Notes under the pieces: generated by a model
Database searches by the model: none
Seen by the model: the letters and a program-made list of their open reading frames with translations, nothing else
Told to the model about the DNA's origin: nothing
Origin: UBA7662 sp036787895
Lineage (GTDB): Bacteria > Bacteroidota > Bacteroidia > UBA7662
Length of the DNA stretch: 64,000 bases
NCBI GenBank assembly: GCA_036787895.1
Contig: DAIQOK010000012.1
Coordinates: forward strand, 32,855-96,854
Direction: 5' to 3'
Made by a program: the position numbers and the translations under genes
Shown here: positions 33,520-42,664 of the stretch, one piece after another
How positions within the stretch are numbered: position 1 is the stretch's first letter
Layout of the letters: each line of letters begins with the position of its first letter

Positions 33520-35652
33520 ATGTCAAACCATCGCTGGACATTTTCGACCATTGGAGGTGTTAAACGCGTCAATTTAAGTTCAGCCGATGATTTGTTGAGG
33601 CTCGACCAGCTCGACCCCAAACTCTGGACAGCATTAAGTTGTCCGGTGCAGGGCTTGGAAATTGAAGCCCGCACCCTAGCATTGATTGATACCAACAAAG
33701 ATGGCCAGATTCGGGTGCCTGAAATTTTGGCCGCACTTCGTTGGGTATTGAGCATACTGCGCGACCCTGGAGATTTGCTGAAACAGGAAGAACGTTTACC
33801 CTTGGATGCCATTGATCCCGACAAAGAAAATGGTGCGAGATTACTGGCTTCGGCACGAATTATTCGCAATAATCTCGGCTCAGATGCAGAGAACAGGCTA
33901 AGTGTGAACGAAACCAGTGATACCGCCAGCATATTTGCGAATACCCGACTTAATGGCGATGGTATCATCACCCAGTCGAGCACCGACGACCCCAATTTGC
34001 AGGCTTGTATAGGTGAAATTATGGCCTATGCCGGAAGTCAAACCGACAGATCTGGCGTAGCCGGCATAGGACGAGCTGAATTACAGACTTTTTACGATGC
34101 CGTTAAATCGCAGTTGACCTGGCTCGAAAGGAGCAAGGCCGAAGAGCAAACACTTTTTCCGCTTGCTGAGCAAACGGCTGCCGGTTGGGAGCTCCTGGAA
34201 AGTTTACGGGCAAAAGTGGATGATTATTTCCTGAGATGTCGCCTGGCAGCCTATGATGAAACCACTACAGCAGCCCTGAATCTACAAACAGAGCGTGTTG
34301 CAGCCATCAGTGCCGGCGATTTGATGGGAAGCTTGGAGGAAATTGCTGCTTATCCATTGGCGCGAATTGCACCGAACAAGGCACTCCGATTAGCAGAAAA
34401 CGTGAATCCGGTCTGGGCACAAAAACTACGTGTTTTCAAAAGTTTGTTTTTGCCCAAGTCAGGTGAGATGACAGAGCAGCAGTGGGAAGAAATCAAAGTG
34501 CAGTTAGCGCCCTATGGTGAATGGCAAGCAGAAAGACCTGCTTCGCCCATTGCTGGTTTAGACGAAAAAAAGCTACGGCAACTGGAAAAGGGTAGCGAAC
34601 GTTCAGCGCTTGAAGTATTGATTGAAGCAGATTTGGCCCTGGCCGAAGAGGCTGCCGCCATACTGGAAGTTGATCAATTGGTGAGATACTATCGGGATTT
34701 GTTTAAGCTGCTCCAAAATTTTGTCACTTTCTATGACTTTTACGCTCCTGAACGACAGGCAATTTTTCAAAATGGTACTTTATATATCGACCAGCGGAGC
34801 ACTACCTTATGTTTACGCGTACTTGATATGAGTAAACACCATGCCCTGGTAGGTTTAAGCGGCATGTATCTTTTGTATTGTAAGTGCACGCGCAAGTCGA
34901 CTAATGAAGAAATAATCATCGCTGCAGCACTCACCAATGGCGATATCGACAATCTGCAAGTTGGTCGCAATGCCTTGTTTTATGATCGTCAGGGGAGAGA
35001 TTGGGATGCAACTGTAATACGCATTGTTGAAAACCCGATTAGTATTCGACAAGCCTTTTGGGCGCCGTATCGCAAAGTCTCCCGTTTTATTGAAGCCCAA
35101 ATGAATAAATTTGCCGCTGCTCAGGACAGCAAATCTGAGGCGGCACTGACACAGGGTGTGAGCGATACAGCGAGTTTGGCCGAACAGGCTGCGGTTCAAC
35201 CTATAGCACCACCGCCTACGCCTTTCGATATTGGAAAATTTGTCGGCATTTTCGCAGCGATAAGTCTGGCTTTAGGCGCCATAGGTACGGCTATTGCATC
35301 CATTTTGGGTGGCTTTATGGGGTTAATCTGGTGGAAAATGCCCATCGCTATTGCGGGCGTAATGCTGTTGATTAGTGGCCCGAGCATGTTGCTAGCCTGG
35401 TTGAAATTGCGAAAACGTAATCTGGCACCTTTGCTCGACGCCAATGGCTGGGCCATTAATGCCAAAGCCACTGTAAATATTGCTTTTGGACGCTTTTTGA
35501 CTCAATTAGCCACCATGCCTGTGGATGCTCAAATTAATTTTAAAGATCCCTTTGCAACTAAACGTAATCCTTATCTCCCATGGTTGCTCTTGCTTGGATT
35601 AATAGCTGGTGCTGTATTGTTTTCCCTGTGGAAGGGCTGGGTTCGGTTTTGA
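33520..35652 (+). CDS. Unknown 710-residue membrane protein with EF-hand-like loop
   Basis: I do not recognise a named family. Residues about 54-65 (DTNKDGQIRVPE) form a canonical 12-residue EF-hand calcium loop with D, N, D, Q and E at the coordinating positions. A second, weaker loop (RLNGDGIITQ) lies near residue 145. The large central region is helical and acidic. Near the C-terminus are hydrophobic segments at about 575-600, 608-625 and 690-708, so the protein is probably anchored in the inner membrane with most of its mass cytoplasmic. Calcium binding is inferred from the loop only. No operon partner. Confidence 0.7.
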   Translation: MSNHRWTFSTIGGVKRVNLSSADDLLRLDQLDPKLWTALSCPVQGLEIEARTLALIDTNKDGQIRVPEILAALRWVLSILRDPGDLLKQEERLPLDAIDPDKENGARLLASARIIRNNLGSDAENRLSVNETSDTASIFANTRLNGDGIITQSSTDDPNLQACIGEIMAYAGSQTDRSGVAGIGRAELQTFYDAVKSQLTWLERSKAEEQTLFPLAEQTAAGWELLESLRAKVDDYFLRCRLAAYDETTTAALNLQTERVAAISAGDLMGSLEEIAAYPLARIAPNKALRLAENVNPVWAQKLRVFKSLFLPKSGEMTEQQWEEIKVQLAPYGEWQAERPASPIAGLDEKKLRQLEKGSERSALEVLIEADLALAEEAAAILEVDQLVRYYRDLFKLLQNFVTFYDFYAPERQAIFQNGTLYIDQRSTTLCLRVLDMSKHHALVGLSGMYLLYCKCTRKSTNEEIIIAAALTNGDIDNLQVGRNALFYDRQGRDWDATVIRIVENPISIRQAFWAPYRKVSRFIEAQMNKFAAAQDSKSEAALTQGVSDTASLAEQAAVQPIAPPPTPFDIGKFVGIFAAISLALGAIGTAIASILGGFMGLIWWKMPIAIAGVMLLISGPSMLLAWLKLRKRNLAPLLDANGWAINAKATVNIAFGRFLTQLATMPVDAQINFKDPFATKRNPYLPWLLLLGLIAGAVLFSLWKGWVRF

Positions 35653-35690
35653 AGCCTGAACTTAAAAGGGGTGCATACAAATAAATACGG

Positions 35691-36281
35691 CTAGTTTGTC
35701 TTTTGGAGCCAGCTATTGAGCTGCTGGCGAAGGTGGTCGCAGGTCAATTGCATGAACTTTTGGTCACCGGTGGTTTTCGAAAGGAGTAAAGCTCCTTCCA
35801 GCATAGACTGCATGAATAAAGCAAAGTCAGGATCTGCCCTTTTTTTGTACATGCCTGCTTTTATGCCTTTTTTAATGAGCTTCCGCAATTGGTTAACATC
35901 GGATTCAATCACCTGAATGACCGCCATTTTTAAAGCAGGATGGGTATCGTCGGCTTCGGCTGCAGCATTGACCACCGGACAGCCGTATTTGAATTCGGGG
36001 TATTTGTGAGCGTTTTGGTAAAAGTCGATCAGTAGCAGAAGTTGTTCGTGCGGATCATCTTTCAGGCTGAGTATGGCCTCGAGCTTTTGATTGAGCAAGG
36101 CTACATGGTGAAAAAAGACAGCAACAGCTAAGTCGTTCTTATCTGTGAAATTGGCATAGATACTCCCTTTTGTCAGGCCAGTAGCTGCACATATGTCGGC
36201 CAAACTGGTACCTGCAAAACCTCTCTGATTAAAAATAGGTGTGGCTTTTTCAAGTATGAAGACGCGGGAGTTCTGTTTCAT
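35691..36281 (-). CDS. TetR/AcrR-family transcriptional regulator
   Basis: 196-residue repressor-type regulator. N-terminal HTH of residues 5-52 (KATPIFNQRGFAGTSLADIC, then TGLTKGSIYANFTDKNDLA) is canonical TetR. The ligand-binding C-terminal domain carries KYGCPVVNAAAEADDTHPAL, similar to LmrA/YxaF-type regulators. Divergent from the RidA-family gene; a perfect 14-bp palindrome between them (36343-36356) is a likely operator, so it probably represses itself and/or ridA. Ligand unknown. Confidence 0.9.
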   Translation of the reverse strand: MKQNSRVFILEKATPIFNQRGFAGTSLADICAATGLTKGSIYANFTDKNDLAVAVFFHHVALLNQKLEAILSLKDDPHEQLLLLIDFYQNAHKYPEFKYGCPVVNAAAEADDTHPALKMAVIQVIESDVNQLRKLIKKGIKAGMYKKRADPDFALFMQSMLEGALLLSKTTGDQKFMQLTCDHLRQQLNSWLQKTN

Positions 36282-36342
36282 AGATCAAATACAAATTTAA
36301 TGAACGCAACTGACTTAAAAAATACCATATACTATTTTAAAA

Positions 36343-36356
36343 ATACCAATTGGTAT
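36343..36356. promoter_or_regulatory. Candidate TetR operator
   Basis: ATACCAATTGGTAT is a perfect 14-bp palindrome in the tetR/ridA intergenic region. A half-site, ATACCAT, lies 20 bp before it. The palindrome sits 2 bp before a -7-like element, so repressor binding would block that promoter. Confidence 0.6.
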
Positions 36357-36358
36357 GT

Positions 36359-36366
36359 TACTTTTG
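36359..36366 (+). promoter_or_regulatory. Candidate -7 element for the RidA-family gene
   Basis: TACTTTTG matches TAnnTTTG and directly follows the palindrome at 36343-36356. The ATG of the gene is 90 bp further on. No clear -33 element. Confidence 0.4.
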
Positions 36367-36456
36367 CATTAACCCAATTAGATCAACCGAAAAGTAAGGA
36401 GCTGACGCACCAAAAATGTGTCAGTTCCTGCTTTTTCTACTTACTACTTACAGCTT

Positions 36457-36915
36457 ATGCAGCATCGTTCTTTAAAAATCAAAACACTGGGCTACCAGGC
36501 AGACCACCTACCACAACCAGGGGGGAATTATGTATCGGTCAGGCTAAGTGCTTCCTTGGCCTATGTTGCCATTCAGTTTCCAATAGTAGCCGGGAAATTT
36601 ATGTACCAGGGCAAATTAGGTGCTGAGCTTAATACCGATGAGGGCTATGCGGCTGCGCGTTTGTGTGCGATGAATGCACTTTACCAACTCGAAAAGTACG
36701 TAGGCCTCGATCAGCTGATCAGTATCAATCATATGGATTTTTTTTATCAGCCAGCGCATGCCTGGGACGATGCCCCCATCGTAGCTAATGGGGCCTCCGA
36801 TTTATTTGTAGAAGTTTTACAAGAAGCTGGTCTGCATAGCCGTGCCATTCTTGGTGTGGCGCAGTTGCCGAGAAACTTCGCGGTAGGACTAACGGTTGTG
36901 GCCACTCTCAGCTGA
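36457..36915 (+). CDS. RidA/YjgF-family protein
   Basis: 152-residue member of the RidA (YjgF/YER057c/UK114) superfamily, which deaminates reactive enamine/imine intermediates in its best-known branch. The C-terminal signature AGLHSRAILGVAQLPRNFAV, with Arg in place, and GKFMYQGKLGAEL support the fold. I start at the ATG at 36457 (MQHRSLKIKTLGYQ); the upstream 13 codons look non-coding. Its 3' end overlaps the response-regulator gene on the other strand by 27 bp. Control by the divergent TetR protein is likely from the operator. Confidence 0.85.
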   Translation: MQHRSLKIKTLGYQADHLPQPGGNYVSVRLSASLAYVAIQFPIVAGKFMYQGKLGAELNTDEGYAAARLCAMNALYQLEKYVGLDQLISINHMDFFYQPAHAWDDAPIVANGASDLFVEVLQEAGLHSRAILGVAQLPRNFAVGLTVVATLS

Positions 36916-37608
36916 TGGACACTTCAACCTGAAACCAACAGCATGCACGTTTTCTAATACTACTTCAGCATCGTCCTGAAGGAACTTTCGTAGTCTGGAT
37001 ATAAACACATCCAGGCTACGACCCAGGAAATAGTCGTCATCCCCCCAAATGGCGAGTAGTATGGCTTCTCTTGCACAAATTTGATTCAGGTTATTGACCA
37101 AATAATGCAATACTTCAGCTTCCCGCTGGGTGAGTTTTCGATGGTTATCTCCTATAGTTAAGGTCAATTGAGCGGGTTCAAAAGCGTATTTACCTAATTG
37201 GTACGCTTTAACTTGGCTGAGGGTAGTGAGTGCAGTCCCACTACTTCTACGCAAAAAAACATCTATGCGAAAAAGCAGTTCTTCAATACTAAAAGGTTTG
37301 GTGAGATAATCGTCACCTCCTAAGCGAAAGCCTTGAAGCCGATCTTCCTTCTGTCCACGTGCAGTAACGAAAAGAATGGGTACCTGCCTGTCTAATTGCC
37401 GAATTTCCTGAGCAAGCATGAAGCCATCTTTTTTAGGTAACATCACATCAAACAAGCATAAATCAATATGCTCGGCCCGCCATATCGCGAGTGCTTCTTC
37501 GCCATCTTTGGCATTACTTACCCGGTAGCCGGCCTGTTCGAGATTATCGCTGACCACAAAGGCGAGATTTATATCGTCCTCTACCAATAATATATGCCTG
37601 CGACTCAT
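36889..37608 (-). CDS. OmpR-family response regulator
   Basis: 239 residues. The receiver domain (about 1-120) has the acidic pocket EDD at 10-12, phospho-acceptor Asp54 in LCLFDVMLPKKDG, and Lys104 in YLTKPF. It is followed by a winged-helix DNA-binding domain (KLTQREAEVLHYLVNN ... SLDVFISRLRKFL). It is downstream of and overlaps the sensor kinase gene by 4 bp. Its C-terminal 27 bp overlap the convergent ridA gene. Possible binding sites are the TTAAC repeats upstream of the kinase gene. Confidence 0.95.
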   Translation of the reverse strand: MSRRHILLVEDDINLAFVVSDNLEQAGYRVSNAKDGEEALAIWRAEHIDLCLFDVMLPKKDGFMLAQEIRQLDRQVPILFVTARGQKEDRLQGFRLGGDDYLTKPFSIEELLFRIDVFLRRSSGTALTTLSQVKAYQLGKYAFEPAQLTLTIGDNHRKLTQREAEVLHYLVNNLNQICAREAILLAIWGDDDYFLGRSLDVFISRLRKFLQDDAEVVLENVHAVGFRLKCPSAESGHNR

Positions 37609-38864
37609 GCTTTTCCGAAATAAAGATGAACGCTGGTGCCCTGCCCCGGGGCACTTTCAAGTTGAAGTCGGCCGCCCATGAGTTTAACCAATTCTGCCAC
37701 ATAATACAAGCCCAGTCCGAAGCCTTTTACATCGTGCCTGTAGCCGGTTGGAATACGGTAAAACTTCTGGAATATGCGTTGATGGTATTCTGCGGCCATG
37801 CCCGGGCCCTGGTCGGTAATACGTAGGTGTACCAGGCCATTTAGTTCGGTTGCAGCAAGGGTTATCGGACTGTCAGCGGGACTGTATTTTATGGCATTAT
37901 CGATGAGGTTGTAGAGTATGTTGTTGAAGTGCAACTGATCTGCCCGAATCGTGAGGGGTGCTTCGGTTAACTCCAGCCGGATGAGTTCGGGATGACGGTG
38001 CTGTAAGCGGGCTGCTTGAGCGGCTTTTTCCAGGGCCTGATTGAGGTCTATTTTTTCCGGTCTAAGCTCGATTTTTTCCCGATCTGCCAGGGCCATTTGC
38101 AGCACACGCTCTACCTGTTGTCGCAGCCGGGCAGTTTCAGTCTGTATGATGCCCGCATAATTCAGCAAGCGTTCCGGCTGGTTGACAATTTCGGGCTGCT
38201 GCAAAGTTTCGGCTGAAATGGCGATGGTTGATAATGGCGTTTTAAATTCATGGGTCATGGTATTCACAAAATCCTTCTGAATTTCGGAGAGTCGCTTTTG
38301 CCGGAAGATAATGTATAAGGTGTAGGTAAAAAAGACGAGTACGAGTAAAACTACACCTGCCGAAAAAAGCCAAATGCCCATCTGACTCACCAAACTGCTG
38401 CTTTTGGTGGGGAAAAGCACCGAAAAATAGTTGTTTTCGGCATATACCCGGGGCAGTTTGCTGGGTTTGTCCTTTTGTGGCTGTCCTACACTTATGTAAT
38501 CGCCATAACGCAATTCCTCGCTGCTGCAATCATAGATGCCGTATTCAAAGTCCATTTGCAGCTGACGTTTTTCAAATTCGCTGCGTAATGCTGCTTCCAA
38601 CAAATGGACATCTATCTGGTCATTGACCATCACCACAAAATAATTGGAGGCAGGCTGACTCACCGCTTCGTCCACCGGTGAAAAATTCTGATTGTCACGC
38701 AACAAGAGGTGGGCCACTTGTTTGAGTGCAATGGTAACCTGCTGGTTGAACTGTTTTTCCTTCAGGTCGAATGCCTGGATAAACCAAAAACCCTGCACAA
38801 TAGTCGTACATAGGATAGCTGTTAAAGCCAATACTAACAAACGACGGAAGCTTGCATTTTTCAT
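37605..38864 (-). CDS. Sensor histidine kinase
   Basis: About 419 residues. Two transmembrane helices (about 9-27 and 162-188) enclose a periplasmic sensor of about 130 residues. HisKA phospho-acceptor His205 is in NTMTHEFKTPLSTIA. The HATPase domain shows the N box NNILYNLIDNAIKYSP, G1 ITDQGPGMA and G2 GFGLGLYYVAEL. The ATG at 38864 gives a normal signal-anchor; a GTG at 38876 would add four residues. Signal unknown. It precedes the response regulator with a 4-bp overlap and diverges from the DUF1573 gene. Confidence 0.94.
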   Translation of the reverse strand: MKNASFRRLLVLALTAILCTTIVQGFWFIQAFDLKEKQFNQQVTIALKQVAHLLLRDNQNFSPVDEAVSQPASNYFVVMVNDQIDVHLLEAALRSEFEKRQLQMDFEYGIYDCSSEELRYGDYISVGQPQKDKPSKLPRVYAENNYFSVLFPTKSSSLVSQMGIWLFSAGVVLLVLVFFTYTLYIIFRQKRLSEIQKDFVNTMTHEFKTPLSTIAISAETLQQPEIVNQPERLLNYAGIIQTETARLRQQVERVLQMALADREKIELRPEKIDLNQALEKAAQAARLQHRHPELIRLELTEAPLTIRADQLHFNNILYNLIDNAIKYSPADSPITLAATELNGLVHLRITDQGPGMAAEYHQRIFQKFYRIPTGYRHDVKGFGLGLYYVAELVKLMGGRLQLESAPGQGTSVHLYFGKA

Positions 38865-38898
38865 ATTTAGCACCAAACTAAGGGGCTTAAGCCTGATT

Positions 38899-38944
38899 TT
38901 AACGCCATTAACAACTCATTAACATGGGTTGACAGGCTGTTAAC
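38899..38944. promoter_or_regulatory. TTAAC direct repeats between the kinase and DUF1573 genes
   Basis: TTAAC occurs at 38899, 38908, 38919 and 38940, i.e. spacings of 9, 11 and 21 bp, near one or two helical turns. OmpR/PhoB-type regulators bind such head-to-tail repeats, so this may be the site of the response regulator encoded by the adjacent operon. This is inference from pattern and position. Confidence 0.45.
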
Positions 38945-39004
38945 AGCGTTTTAGGGAGGCTTGCTTCAACTTTGTCGACAAGTTAAACCCTTAAATCAAC
39001 TCCA

Positions 39005-39406
39005 ATGAAAAAATTATTCATCCTTATGCTACTGGTGGCAACTTCGGTAGCAACACAAGCTCAAAATTTGGCCAGCGCACAAGTGGCTGTGGTCAAACAA
39101 CTCAGTTGGGAAAGTCTAACTCACGATTTTGGTTTGCTGGAAAAGGCCCAATCTCAGTCGGCTACCTTTAAATTTCAAAACATTAGCGAGGAGGTTGTCT
39201 TCATTAAATCGGTGAAGCCAAGTTGCGGTTGTACAGTCGCTGAATATACGCGCACTGCCGTGGCTCCCGGCGACTGGGCCGAAATCAAAGCCAACTTTAA
39301 TGCAGCTACAGCGGGGCAGTTTCGCAAAACTATCCAGGTCACCACCTCAGCCAGCGACGAAGTCATTGTCCTGACGATAAGCGGTGAAGTCCGGGCAAGC
39401 AATTAG
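39005..39406 (+). CDS. DUF1573 exported protein
   Basis: 133-residue exported protein: signal peptide MKKLFILMLLVATSVATQAQ, then a DUF1573 immunoglobulin-like domain with THDFGLLEKAQSQSATFKF and the hallmark VKPSCGCTVAEYTRTAVAPG. Periplasmic; function of the family unknown. Divergent from the two-component operon and closed by a strong terminator at 39420, so it is probably monocistronic and a candidate target of that system. Confidence 0.9.
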   Translation: MKKLFILMLLVATSVATQAQNLASAQVAVVKQLSWESLTHDFGLLEKAQSQSATFKFQNISEEVVFIKSVKPSCGCTVAEYTRTAVAPGDWAEIKANFNAATAGQFRKTIQVTTSASDEVIVLTISGEVRASN

Positions 39407-39419
39407 TCGGCAAACAAGG

Positions 39420-39458
39420 GTGTTTCGGAGTAGCAACTACTCCGAAACACTTTTTTTT
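39420..39458 (+). terminator. Rho-independent terminator of the DUF1573 gene
   Basis: Perfect 14-bp stem (arms 39420-39433 and 39437-39450, GTGTTTCGGAGTAG and its complement), a 3-base loop CAA, and eight T (39451-39458). It begins 14 bp after the stop codon. Confidence 0.9.
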
Positions 39459-39531
39459 GGAAGAATGATAAGCTTCTCTTTTTCTTAATCATAAAGAACG
39501 GATTTGGTGCTAAATTGCAGCCCATTCGAAG

Positions 39532-40533
39532 ATGAAGCAGTTCGCCCAAATTATTCTGTTCTACGGCCTTTTTGGCTCGACAATACTGCAAGCCCAGGTA
39601 CTACCTTCTTTTGGAGGCAGTCGCGCGGGTACAACCGGTATGCAATTTTTGAAAATTGGTGTCGATGCCCGGTCTTCGGGTTTGGGCGGGAACTTCACTG
39701 CTTTGGCCAATGATGTAGGTGCTTTGTATTGGAATCCTGCGGGCATAGCTCGTATCGATTCGCAACGGGCCCACATACAGTTCGGACATACGTTATACTT
39801 TGCCGATATCGGCATTTCTTATGGTGGTGCAGTGGTCAGGGTTGGCGAGGGTTATTGGGGACTGAGCGTTGTTTCATTGGGTTCGGGCGATATGGATGTC
39901 ACCACGGAATTTCAACCATTCGGAACCGGAGAAACCTTTCAGGCGAATAACACAGCCATCGGAATAACCTACGCCAAGGCGCTCACCGACCAATTTGCTT
40001 TCGGCGTCACCGGTCGCTGGGCTCGGGAAAGTATTGCTGGTATCAATACGAATAATGCCATTTTTGACTTTGGCTTCCAGTATAATGTGGGACTGATGAA
40101 TACTCGTTTTGCCGTGACCGTTCAAAATTTCGGGGTAAATGTGCAACCCAATGGTGAGCTCACTGTTCTGAAGTTTACCGGACCTACTACGGTAAGTAAT
40201 TTTGAAGAAATCAGCGTGCCGGCCATGTTTCGTATTGGCGTAGCACTCGACCCTTATGTGGATGAGGTGAACCGCATTACAGCAACAGCACAACTCAACC
40301 ACCCTACAGATAATAATGAAACTTTCGGCATAGGTGCCGAATACAGTTGGAAGAACATTTTATATGGTCGTTTGGGGTATGAATTTGGTGTAGATGAAAC
40401 AGGCTTACCTGCTTTTGGTGTAGGGATGCATGCACCGCGAAATTTTGGCTATCTACGACTCGATTACGGCTTCAACAATAAATCCCGTTTGGGAAGTGTT
40501 CACCGATTTACCGTTGGAATTGGCTTATTTTAG
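39532..40533 (+). CDS. PorV/PorQ-family outer membrane protein
   Basis: 333-residue outer-membrane beta-barrel of the PorV/PorQ (UPF0164) family, used in T9SS as a shuttle or attachment partner. Signal peptide MKQFAQIILFYGLFGSTILQAQ. The family N-terminus follows: GTTGMQFLKIGVDARSSGLG and ALANDVGALYWNPAGIAR. Repeated amphipathic strands end in FTVGIGLF with a terminal Phe. It sits 8 bp before the NHL-repeat lipoprotein gene, so the two are probably co-expressed. Whether it is the main PorV of the cell cannot be told from this window. Confidence 0.85.
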   Translation: MKQFAQIILFYGLFGSTILQAQVLPSFGGSRAGTTGMQFLKIGVDARSSGLGGNFTALANDVGALYWNPAGIARIDSQRAHIQFGHTLYFADIGISYGGAVVRVGEGYWGLSVVSLGSGDMDVTTEFQPFGTGETFQANNTAIGITYAKALTDQFAFGVTGRWARESIAGINTNNAIFDFGFQYNVGLMNTRFAVTVQNFGVNVQPNGELTVLKFTGPTTVSNFEEISVPAMFRIGVALDPYVDEVNRITATAQLNHPTDNNETFGIGAEYSWKNILYGRLGYEFGVDETGLPAFGVGMHAPRNFGYLRLDYGFNNKSRLGSVHRFTVGIGLF

Positions 40534-40541
40534 ACCCGGCA

Positions 40542-41759
40542 ATGAAAAACAGCTTACTTTTTAGTCTGATCAGCCTCTCTTTCCTCATCTCAGGCTGTAA
40601 CTTTTTGTTCGGCACAAAAGAAGATGCGACAGTATCGGATGTGTTTCGCCAGGGGGCTATCGACCCGAATGTTAGTCAGCAGGTAGTTGGTTATGTGCCG
40701 GTGCTGCCAATTTGGGGCGGTTTTGCCAATCCAACCGATGTATTTGTGGGCTACGATGAATTGGTATATGTAACGGATGCTGCCGGCGTTCATATATTAG
40801 ACCTCAAAGGAACCCGTCAGGCTTTGCTTCCTATACCCGGCGCCAGCAAAGTGGTGCAGGATAGACGTTTGTATACCTATGTCATTGGTCGGGCAAACCG
40901 CGATATCAATGGAGAAAGTTGGAGTTTGGCTGCCGTTTATGTTATCACCGGTGCCGGTACAGGCAATCCACAAATCATCGATACATTAATACATCCTTTT
41001 AATGACCTGACCCGGGCCAATACCAATTTCAGGGGACAGGCCGATGTAAATGTTGAATTCACCGGTTTGGTGCCGCTGATCGACAACAGCTTTTATCTGG
41101 CACGCCGCGGACCTACCAATAGCCAGATTTCGACCGCAGCTCCCGACAATGCCATATTGATTTACCGCAGTGATTTGAGCAACAATGGCTTTGCCCAAGG
41201 TTTAAATGCGAACACCTCCAGTTTGCGGTCGGTACTCGATGTATCCGGTATGGCAGGATTTTTGGCACCACCCCAACTGGTTTTTGGGATGAGTAGCTCC
41301 CGTGATTTTATCTTGCTCCAAAGTCGCCCGTCAGCCGAATACAAAGCCTTGTGGATACGGCAGCAGAGCAGTGAGGAAGCAGGAACAGTTTATCTCGAAA
41401 ATCAGAATATGCTGAATTTCGATACCACCAAGGCCAATCGTTTTTTATACGATTCATTTCGTTTTGGCAAACCGGCCGATATCTGCATTGCGCCGGATGA
41501 AACCAACTATATTTTTGTGGTAGATAGCGAAAAAGACAGTTTATTCCAATTTACCAGCCTTGGTTTTGAAGGGGTGAATCCTCCCCGAAACTCTGGTATA
41601 ACCAAACAAGTTATTGCCAGTTTTGGTGGCCGAGGTTCAGGACCATTTGAATTTAATCAACCTCAAGGTGTAGCTTATATGAGACGAATCGTCTATGTTG
41701 CCGATACGGGTAACGGCCGTATCATGCGCTTTAAACTAAGCACGGATTTGGAACGTTAA
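40542..41759 (+). CDS. NHL-repeat beta-propeller lipoprotein
   Basis: 405-residue lipoprotein (signal MKNSLLFSLISLSFLISGC, lipobox ISGC). NHL/beta-propeller-like segments are visible: FANPTDVFVGYDELVYVTDA, KPADICIAPDETNYIFVVDS and, most clearly, FNQPQGVAYMRRIVYVADTG. It lies 8 bp downstream of the PorV-family gene on the same strand. Function unknown; a surface or periplasmic scaffold or binding role is suggested by the fold only. Confidence 0.78.
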   Translation: MKNSLLFSLISLSFLISGCNFLFGTKEDATVSDVFRQGAIDPNVSQQVVGYVPVLPIWGGFANPTDVFVGYDELVYVTDAAGVHILDLKGTRQALLPIPGASKVVQDRRLYTYVIGRANRDINGESWSLAAVYVITGAGTGNPQIIDTLIHPFNDLTRANTNFRGQADVNVEFTGLVPLIDNSFYLARRGPTNSQISTAAPDNAILIYRSDLSNNGFAQGLNANTSSLRSVLDVSGMAGFLAPPQLVFGMSSSRDFILLQSRPSAEYKALWIRQQSSEEAGTVYLENQNMLNFDTTKANRFLYDSFRFGKPADICIAPDETNYIFVVDSEKDSLFQFTSLGFEGVNPPRNSGITKQVIASFGGRGSGPFEFNQPQGVAYMRRIVYVADTGNGRIMRFKLSTDLER

Positions 41760-41850
41760 TGCCCTGAGGTGTTTTTTGTAGTTGAGCAAGTTAGCTTATT
41801 AAACCCTGGTGCGGATTAATTGTCCAATGCCCGTTAACAAGCCAACCACT

Positions 41851-42648
41851 ATGAAAAAATTAATCGTTTTTGCGCTCCTGGCCGGCACGGCCTTGATCGC
41901 CTGCAAAAAAGAAGAAGCACAGGCTCCTGACGAAATGGAGACCTTAATGGCCGACAATGCAGCGGCCGACAACCTATTTTCGGATGAATTTCTGGTACTC
42001 GATGAAATACTGACCGGTGCCGAAAATCGCCAGTTCCCCCCAGCTCCATGTCTGACCGTTACCCACGATACCACCGTAACGCCGCGACTCATTACCTTAG
42101 ATTATGGTAGTGTAAATTGCCGTTGTAGAGATGGTCGTTTTCGCCGGGGAATTATTCAGATTAGTTATACCGGGCGGCCCAATCAAGCAGGCAGTGTTAT
42201 TACCGTTACCCACAACAATTATTTTGTGAACGATCATCAAATTGCCGGTACCCGCACCCTCACCAATGGCACTTATCCTGCTAGCTCCAATCCGGCACGT
42301 ATGCGTACAGCGAATATCACCATTAGTTTTCCCAGAGGCGGTTCGATGCAAAGGAATGAAACTGATACGATAGAGTTTTTTGCAGGCTATACGACTCCGA
42401 ATACCAGATTAGACGATGTTTTCCTGATCCGTGGAACAGCCTCAGGAAGTCAGGGTAGCTTCACCTTTAATCAGGTGATAAATACCCCATTGCGCCGTGA
42501 AGTCAGCTGTCAGTGGTTGACCAGCGGCAATGTTACAATCAGCCGCAGCAGCCGGCCTTCCCGTACCATTGATTATGGTAACGGTACTTGTGATAATCAG
42601 GCAACGATAACAGTAAACGGCAATACCCGCACGATTACCTTACCTTAA
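41851..42648 (+). CDS. Predicted lipoprotein, unknown beta-rich domain
   Basis: 265-residue lipoprotein: MKKLIVFALLAGTALIAC with an acidic linker (KKEEAQAPDEMETL). The mature domain is beta-rich, with strands such as RRGIIQISYTGRPNQAGSV and a late NVTISRSSRPSRTIDYGNG that ends in CDNQATITVNG, with a CRC pair near residue 100. I do not recognise a family. The ATG at 41851 is chosen for the signal peptide; the frame continues back to 41809 without support. A terminator follows at 42665. Confidence 0.75.
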   Translation: MKKLIVFALLAGTALIACKKEEAQAPDEMETLMADNAAADNLFSDEFLVLDEILTGAENRQFPPAPCLTVTHDTTVTPRLITLDYGSVNCRCRDGRFRRGIIQISYTGRPNQAGSVITVTHNNYFVNDHQIAGTRTLTNGTYPASSNPARMRTANITISFPRGGSMQRNETDTIEFFAGYTTPNTRLDDVFLIRGTASGSQGSFTFNQVINTPLRREVSCQWLTSGNVTISRSSRPSRTIDYGNGTCDNQATITVNGNTRTITLP

Positions 42649-42664
42649 TTTTACCGGATATAAT

